From the NCBI GenBank assembly GCA_949752745.1, contig OX457026.1:72481091-72545090 (forward strand): a stretch of DNA of 64,000 nucleotides, in the 5' to 3' direction. The stretch is from Protula sp. h YS-2021. Lineage: Eukaryota; Annelida; Polychaeta; Sabellida; Serpulidae. How positions within the stretch are numbered: position 1 is the stretch's first letter; every line of letters starts with the position of its first letter. The position numbers and the translations under genes were made by a program. The notes beneath the pieces were generated by a model that was not told the DNA's origin, made no database searches, and worked only from the letters and a program-made list of their open reading frames with translations. Positions 18,270 to 64,000 of this stretch are shown piece by piece.

Positions 18270-20382
18270 TAACCTGTTAGAAGAATGAATTGATAAACTT
18301 GTTTTCGTTGTTTCTCATAATCGGGCTTCCGTTTTTAGGGGGGGGTTATAGGGTGGAACGGAATATATATGTGGTATGAGGTTATATGTAAGCGATTTGC
18401 TCGTTAGTACAATGTATTCATACGCAGATGTAATGACAAGTGTTACAAATACAACATGACAGTGCGAAAAAAATGAAACAGACTGTGGAGGAATATGCTT
18501 TGTGGAAGAATAAAAGCTCTCATGACAAATTAATACTTCTACAGCTGTGGCTAAAATACAATGGCTGGTGCGTTTCTTTGTGTTAAGTGTTACTGTGATG
18601 TTGAATATTAAATCTTGGCGAGTTGAAGACTTGCAAAGAGTATACTGAAATAGTATGAGGCCAATGTTTCGGACCTTTTTTCTCTTTACTGGTCCGTCCT
18701 TTTTCCTTCAGTTCCCCCCTGGCCATACCAACCCGTGGATTACCAAATTTCGCATGTATGTCGTGTTTGATCTGAAGTTGTGCAGCTCACTTTTTGTCTT
18801 CGCCTTTGTTTTCATTTTTATTATCAAAACGCAAAGCAAAAAACTGATTTTCAGTTTTTTTCACTAAAACACGCGTGTACGAACGGCAGCAGCTTTTGAT
18901 TTGCATAAACCTGTACCAACAGTCACACTGTGAATTACATAAATGATGCTTGCTTCATTTACATACGCTAAATGCGCTGAGTCTGGTGACGTGGTTGTGT
19001 TGGTTTTGTAAGAACGACGCGTGGATGTAGAATCTTACCTGGTCATTTTAAATGCACTGAATGCTCACATAGATTACTGGCTTCATTAGAAGGAAGGAGA
19101 GGGAGGGAGAGATGCCGTCCCATAGAGTACGTAACGAAAGATTTCGAACTGGCAAAATGATTCTTAAAAACAACACAGCAAAAGCAAACCAAAATCAGGC
19201 TCAGGAATTTTTTAAATTCTACTCGAAGGGTGAAAGTGATTTTAAAGATATTTTTTTGTGATGGAATGTTCAATATTTCGCTCTTGAGAAATAGGTTCTA
19301 GTTTGCAGTTGCTGTACGAAAGTTAGCCATCAAAATGACAGGATTTAATTGCTTTTTGTTGTTGTATTGGTGTATTCCGGAAAACTATCGAGCTTTATAT
19401 TGCTGGCAAAGATATTTAAGAATTTTAAATTGAAAAAAAAAGAACTGGTGACAGTTTATAATTAGTCTTTTTTGTAAAATCAACTCCTCGAGGCTTTTCG
19501 TCGAATAGCTTTTAAATTTGCTGTGAATGTCCCTATCACTATCAGCTATCAGAGTATTATTTTTGTTTTGTGGTCTGACATAAATATGAATTAAACCTCA
19601 ACCGTGGATATATTGTGCATTTTTATTTATAAAAACGTTGCATCTTTTAACTGGTGTGGTTCAAACGCTTTCAGAATTGAAAAATAAGGTGCATCATAAA
19701 TAAAGCATCGATTTTTAAAGCTGATATAACAGATGTGAATTTAAAATACGAGTGTGTCTCTTGTATAACTGAAGTTTGAAAATTCACAGACTTGTTTCCT
19801 ATGTAAATTGGAAAGATTGTAAATTTTTTATCGAAATTATCAGTATTTTAAATTTTCGATATTTGGTTATAAAGATAAAAAATTAAAAATTGCTGTGATT
19901 TTAAAGATGCTAACGCTTTCGAGTTTCGGCGGTTCGTTTCCGCGCGCTGTAGAAGGTTGGCACATTGAGTCCTGAATCTGGCACGTCTTTCTTTTAGATA
20001 GTCTCAAATATCAATATTGTATCTCAAAAGTAAATTAAAGACTTCAAATGTATATGCCCCTTCAGCCGTCATAAGTGGTATGTGAAAAATGTAGCAAAAA
20101 GGAATATTTACTTATTCAGTTTTTCCGCCGCTTCTTACCGCAATAGAAAGCTGGCCAAAGTGGCCTTTAACCTTGTGTCATTTTCGAGAGTCACATAAAT
20201 ATGTGTTTCCTTTGTTGACAACTTTTAGTAAATGGTGTGACACAGTAAATCTGAAACCTCAAAATTCATCTACCCCTACAAATTGTTATTGAATCAGTTT
20301 CAAACTTCACAGATATTTTACTACGCACACAAGATTTGGAGTTGTGCATTGTATCAAAATTCCTCAATTGACGATATTTGAT
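18270..20382. other. intergenic DNA with an old dispersed repeat
   Basis: The segment near 18655-18850 is weakly similar to the TTAA-flanked MITE at 27609-28096 (shared order of CTGAA.TTGTGCA, TCGCCTTTGTTTTC and AAAACGC). The rest is AT-rich with nothing I can support. Confidence 0.4.
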
Positions 20383-20744
20383 AGTAGGAGGATAATGACA
20401 GTTCTGGATCCGTGTTTGACGTCATAATGACGTCATAGGTTGATCCAAAACAGTTTTGGATCAGTTTTTGGATAAAGCGCGCCTGTTCTAATGACGTCAT
20501 AATGAGGTAATAATGACATCATAATGACGTTATGATGACGCTGCTGAACTTGTTGAGCAACTTGCTAAACAATTGGTTGCACAATTGTTAAACAACTCGT
20601 TGAAAAAACTTGTTGAACAATACCATGACGTAATATGTTCCAATAATAATTCGAACACGTCTTTGAATGGGCTTGCCATTCGAACATATGTTTGAATGGG
20701 GGCTTGCCATTCGAACACATCTTTGAATGGCGTGCTCTTCTCAC

Positions 20745-21225
20745 CCACAAAGTGCTTACAGCCACATGAGGAAATAGCCTGTGACTACTTTATGCCAAAA
20801 ATAGAAATAAAACTGGATCAAACGGTAAAATTGTCATTCAAATCGGTTGAAAATGGTGAAAGTTATTTACTTTTTTGAAAGTTTCTAAAAATACATTATG
20901 CTTACAGCCACCTGTGCAAATAGCCTGTTACTACTTTATGCCAAAACTAGAAATAAAACTGGATCAAACGGTAAAATTTTCATTCAAATCGGTTGAACAT
21001 GGTGAAAGTTATCTACTTTTTATAAAAGTTACTAAAATATACGTTATGCTTATAGCCACATGTGCAAATAGCCTGTGACTACTTTATGTTAAAACTAGAA
21101 ATAAAACTGGATCAAACGGTAAAATTTTTATTCAAATCGGTTGAACATGGTGAAAGCTATCTGCTTTTTTAAGTTATTAAAATAAACATTATGCTTACAG
21201 CCACATGTGTAAATAGCCTTCATAT
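20745..21225. repeat. 147-bp tandem repeat inside the 1.5-kb element
   Basis: Units starting GCTTACAGCCACATGTGCAA begin near 20753, 20900, 21048 and 21193 (spacings about 145-148 bp). Each contains AAATAAAACTGGATCAAACG. Confidence 0.85.
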
Positions 21226-21573
21226 AGTATGTCCCGGGAGGGGTCATTATGACGTTGTTCTGGAACTGTCGTTACAATTCTGGAACAGATATGAATGTGT
21301 GCATTATGACTTCATATGGCTCAGAAGGTTGGCGGTTCGAGCCCAGGTATGGGCGGCCAAACCCTAGACCATACTATGTGACTATGTGACCAAGACAGTT
21401 CTGGAGTACCTATGACGTAATAATGACGTCAGAAAGGTGGCGTAGAATTGTCATGACAGGAACAGATATGAATGCGTTATGAATATGTGTTATGAATGTG
21501 TGTTATGAATGTGTGTTATGAATGTGTGCGTTATGATCTTATATGGCATGTTTTCACAAACATTTTGGTTAAG

Positions 21574-21648
21574 TCCGGAATAGCTCAGTCGGTAGAGCGA
21601 AGGACTCCTGGCCGGAGGGTTGATGGTTCGAGCCCACCTATTGGCGAC
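21574..21648 (+). tRNA. tRNA-like sequence (degenerate)
   Basis: A good D-arm/A box (TAGCTCAGTCGGTAGAGCG) and B box (GGTTCGAGCCC) with a short stem around TCCTGGCCGGA. The acceptor stem pairs poorly. It is probably a tRNA-derived segment, not a working tRNA. Confidence 0.4.
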
Positions 21649-21908
21649 CTAACCCTGTGACTATGTGATCAAATCACATGACTAATCACATGACGTCATT
21701 ATCACGTCATTATGATGTCATTATGACGTCATTAGAACGGGCGCGCTCTTTATCCAAAACTGATCAAAAACTGTCATAACAGTTCTGGATCACCCTATGA
21801 CGTCAGTATGACGTCACTTCCTGTTTTCGAACCGCCATAAAAGTCCGAAAACACCCTATGACGTCATTATGACGTCACTTCCTGTTTTCGGACTGTCGTT
21901 TTCCTACT

Positions 21909-23710
21909 ATTTTTGATTTTAAACTCTTGTTGATAGTCCGTTTCAAAAGTGGAAAGAAAGTTGACCCCCATTGTTTCGGTTGTTCATGCTATCCTTGGAC
22001 ATTCTTGTTTTTTGTTTTTTTTTTGTATTGCAAGAATGTATAGGTTTTGCTTGTGTTAAACGTAACAACCTAAGTTTGACCTGATAACTTACACCTGGGA
22101 GAAAGTGACTGTTATCTTCTCGAACAGTTGCTGTTATCTACTTCGTGTTTGTAGGGTAATGTCTGTGCACACAGTTCCACGCCTCGCTGAAAGCGGAGCA
22201 CATCATCCTCCACTCATTTTGCCAGGAACACATAGAAAGCTGATGCTATTTTTGGTTTAACTGTAAAAGGGTTGCGAACGCCAGAGAATGCAGTTAAATT
22301 TCGCTAACAGTTAAGAGTCCAGTGCTGAGAAATGCCTTATTCTATGTCATCAAGCTGCAGGCAATAGGAAACAAAGTGTGAAAATACGGTGACATCATGC
22401 ACGTCATCATAGGTTCAAGACAATGCCAAAACAGAAATTTATTTTTCATTGGCAGATCTATGTTGACAGAATGAAGTGATCAATTTTTTGCACTCGTTTC
22501 TCCGTATACGTTTTCTTGAATATATATATATGTAAATTCAGGGGATCATCTATTTTTTTCGATATTTTCCAGACTTTGCTGTATAATACAGATATTAACA
22601 TGCTGTAATTGGGGCAATTCAGATATATTCGGTGTAATAATCTAAGTCATTTCACAATTTAAACAGAAACATGATATTTAACCATTTAATGAAAACATCA
22701 GCAATGACATGGAATGTGAAGGAATCGAATAAAGAAACCAATAAAAATACAAGATAAATATTGAAATAGTAATGAGTAAGGCAGGTTGTGTTGGTACTCT
22801 TGTCCAGCACTGAATGTACAAGGCTGGACCTCTCGGTACATATTAGCACACACAGTGACGTCTGCACAGCCGTGGGTGACCAGTAGAAGAAGCACAGGCG
22901 TTCTGGTTCCCATGCATTCAAATGTTTGTCTCTATAGTCCAGTGAGGGATTACCAGCAAAAACATTTCATAACAGATTTACGGCTTTTGTCTTGAGGGAC
23001 ATTTTACTCTTTTCGTGGAATAACTTTCAATGCTGGTTTAGTAAAAGAAGGTTTCCCACTTGGAGCACAGATTAGCTGCCTGGGCTTTAGCGGATTTACT
23101 AAAAAAAGGTCTGTATGCCTCGTGCACTATTGTTTAGAGAGCGGTCTTTTAATGAGCTCTTTGGGATTAGTATACTCATGTGTTTTCGATGGATTTAAGC
23201 TAACAAAGGGATCTCTCATTACTTATCTGTTGGGTAACTGAACACGAAGGGAAAAGACAGAATATCGAAATATCGATTTAAGATAATTTTGCGTATGTGG
23301 TTTTGTCATTGGATACGTGAAAAAAAAAATGAAATTTTAATCTTTATCTTGGGGTTTTATCTGTTTGGATATTATTGTTGAGACGCAATGGATTTTAGTT
23401 TAGCATAAATACTTTTTAATTCACAAAAAGTGACTGAATTCTTTTCGAAGTTTGATAACAGTGTGGAGAATTGTAATCCCGAGCGGGAACATTGTAAGCA
23501 AAGTGCAGTAAAATAAATTTCAGACTAAACAGAAGTTGTGATTAAAGAGAATCATACTGCCTGTATTCTAAGTGCAAAAGGTATATGATTGGTTAAAACT
23601 GATAAGAGAGATGTGATAAACCATTTCAATGTTTTTACTGTTTCAGTATTTTCATTTTGTAATTTTAAAGTGTTTTAAATTTTGCAGTACCGTATTTTAT
23701 CTATTTTTAG
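21909..23710. other. intergenic DNA upstream of the cyclase gene
   Basis: Mostly AT-rich. On the minus strand at 22913-22785 an ATG opens MGTRTPVLLLLVTHGCADVT followed by several Cys, which resembles a signal peptide exon of a secreted protein transcribed away from the cyclase gene. No downstream exon was identified. Confidence 0.3.
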
Positions 23711-63455
<39,745 letters not shown>

Positions 63456-64000
63456 TTCCGTGACGAAGTTTGAGTTATTTATTGGATAGTGCACTTTAAT
63501 GAAACGTTCTGTGCAAATGACAGGTATCTTCTTGCCACATAAATTGGTGTAGTCGTTTTTGTTTGTCGTCTGAAGTTTTGTTGTTGTTTCAGTGTGTACA
63601 GTGACATACTGAAGTTTTGAAACCTGAATATTCCCGACAAAATATTGTATTGTGGTTGAATTACTGTAGTGCTCTTGTAAATAATTTTCCTGTTTTGTTT
63701 TTATTTATTATTTCAGTTTAATATTGTTGTCTGTGATAAAGTTTTCGCAATATATTCGTTTTACCTTAAAGACTTAATCTGCATAGATTCTACACATCAG
63801 TACAGGTACATAATATCACCAATTACCCGATTCCATTCACCTGTAAACGAGTAATTTGAAGCTAATTTTTTTAATCACACCGGCAAAACAATTCACAGAC
63901 AGCCCTGCTTTGGTATTAAAAACGAAGCATTTTAACTTAAGTTCAAATATCAACCCTCAGGTATCAGTTTCTTATCTTAGAATCATTCTAAGAAAATTAA
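63456..64000 (+). other. 3' UTR / downstream of the cyclase gene
   Basis: AT-rich, with no canonical AATAAA; the ATTAAA near 63875 is the best poly(A) candidate I see. Confidence 0.4.

Larger units (their letters stand above)
20383..21908. mobile_element. 1.5-kb Polinton-type MITE (internal-deletion relative of the 8.5-kb element)
   Basis: Ends are AGTAGGAGGATAATGACAG on the left and, reverse complemented, AGTAGGAAAACGACAG on the right, like the AGTAG ends at 13110 and 37273/45830. Inside are TGACGTCA repeats, the motif GAACACGTCTTTGAATGGGC with GCTTGCCATTCGAACA, and TTGTTGAACAATACCATGACG, all shared with the 8.5-kb element. It also has a tRNA-like segment. No coding gene. TTTGAT precedes the left end and recurs 3 nt after the right end, so the target duplication is imperfect or shifted. 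Confidence 0.7.

Overview
The window is animal nuclear DNA. It holds an interrupted 23-exon gene with GT..AG introns, many microsatellites and G/C homopolymers, and abundant dispersed and tandem repeats. The repeat style (including a TGACCTTGACC / GGTCAAGGTCA palindrome) and the gene family suggest a marine invertebrate, perhaps a mollusc or other lophotrochozoan. That assignment is an impression and not proven.

Region 1 (1-13110) is a Polinton/Maverick virus-like transposon cut by the left window edge. The plus strand carries an overlapping cassette: integrase with chromodomain, packaging ATPase, four small conserved proteins, minor capsid protein, major capsid protein and an adenain-like protease. 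The minus strand carries four small proteins that I read as diverged PC4/SUB1-type ssDNA-binding proteins, a protein-primed family-B DNA polymerase, and a 91-aa gene near the right end. Transcription units start at TATA boxes 45-70 nt before the ATG. The right terminus appears to be at 13110, inside repeats rich in TGACGTCA.

Region 2 (13111-23710) is intergenic: diverged tandem repeats, possible exons of unknown genes, and a 1.5-kb element (20383-21908) whose ends and internal motifs match the other Polinton-type ends.

Region 3 (23711-63455) is a complete receptor-type guanylate cyclase gene on the plus strand. I assembled it by hand from splice sites and reading phase: 22 constitutive coding exons give 2817 nt (938 aa plus stop), and there is one possible 63-nt cassette exon. 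The order is signal peptide, short ectodomain with a Cys-rich knot, one TM helix, pseudokinase domain, coiled coil, cyclase domain and a Ser/Lys/Arg-rich tail.

Region 4 (37273-45830) lies inside intron 6 of that gene and is the most striking object. It is an 8558-bp near-perfect palindrome with 3.1-3.4-kb terminal inverted repeats, AGTAG..CTACT ends and an exact 6-bp target duplication TTTATG. Its 2-kb core encodes only two convergent genes, a PC4-like protein and a C2H2 zinc-finger protein. It has no polymerase, integrase or capsid genes. Its ends, TGACGTCA arrays, promoter layout and PC4 gene tie it to the Polinton. I propose it is a non-autonomous Polinton satellite, with the 1.5-kb element as a further deleted relative. 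A pair of TTAA-flanked MITEs, a foldback element and several minisatellites fill other introns.
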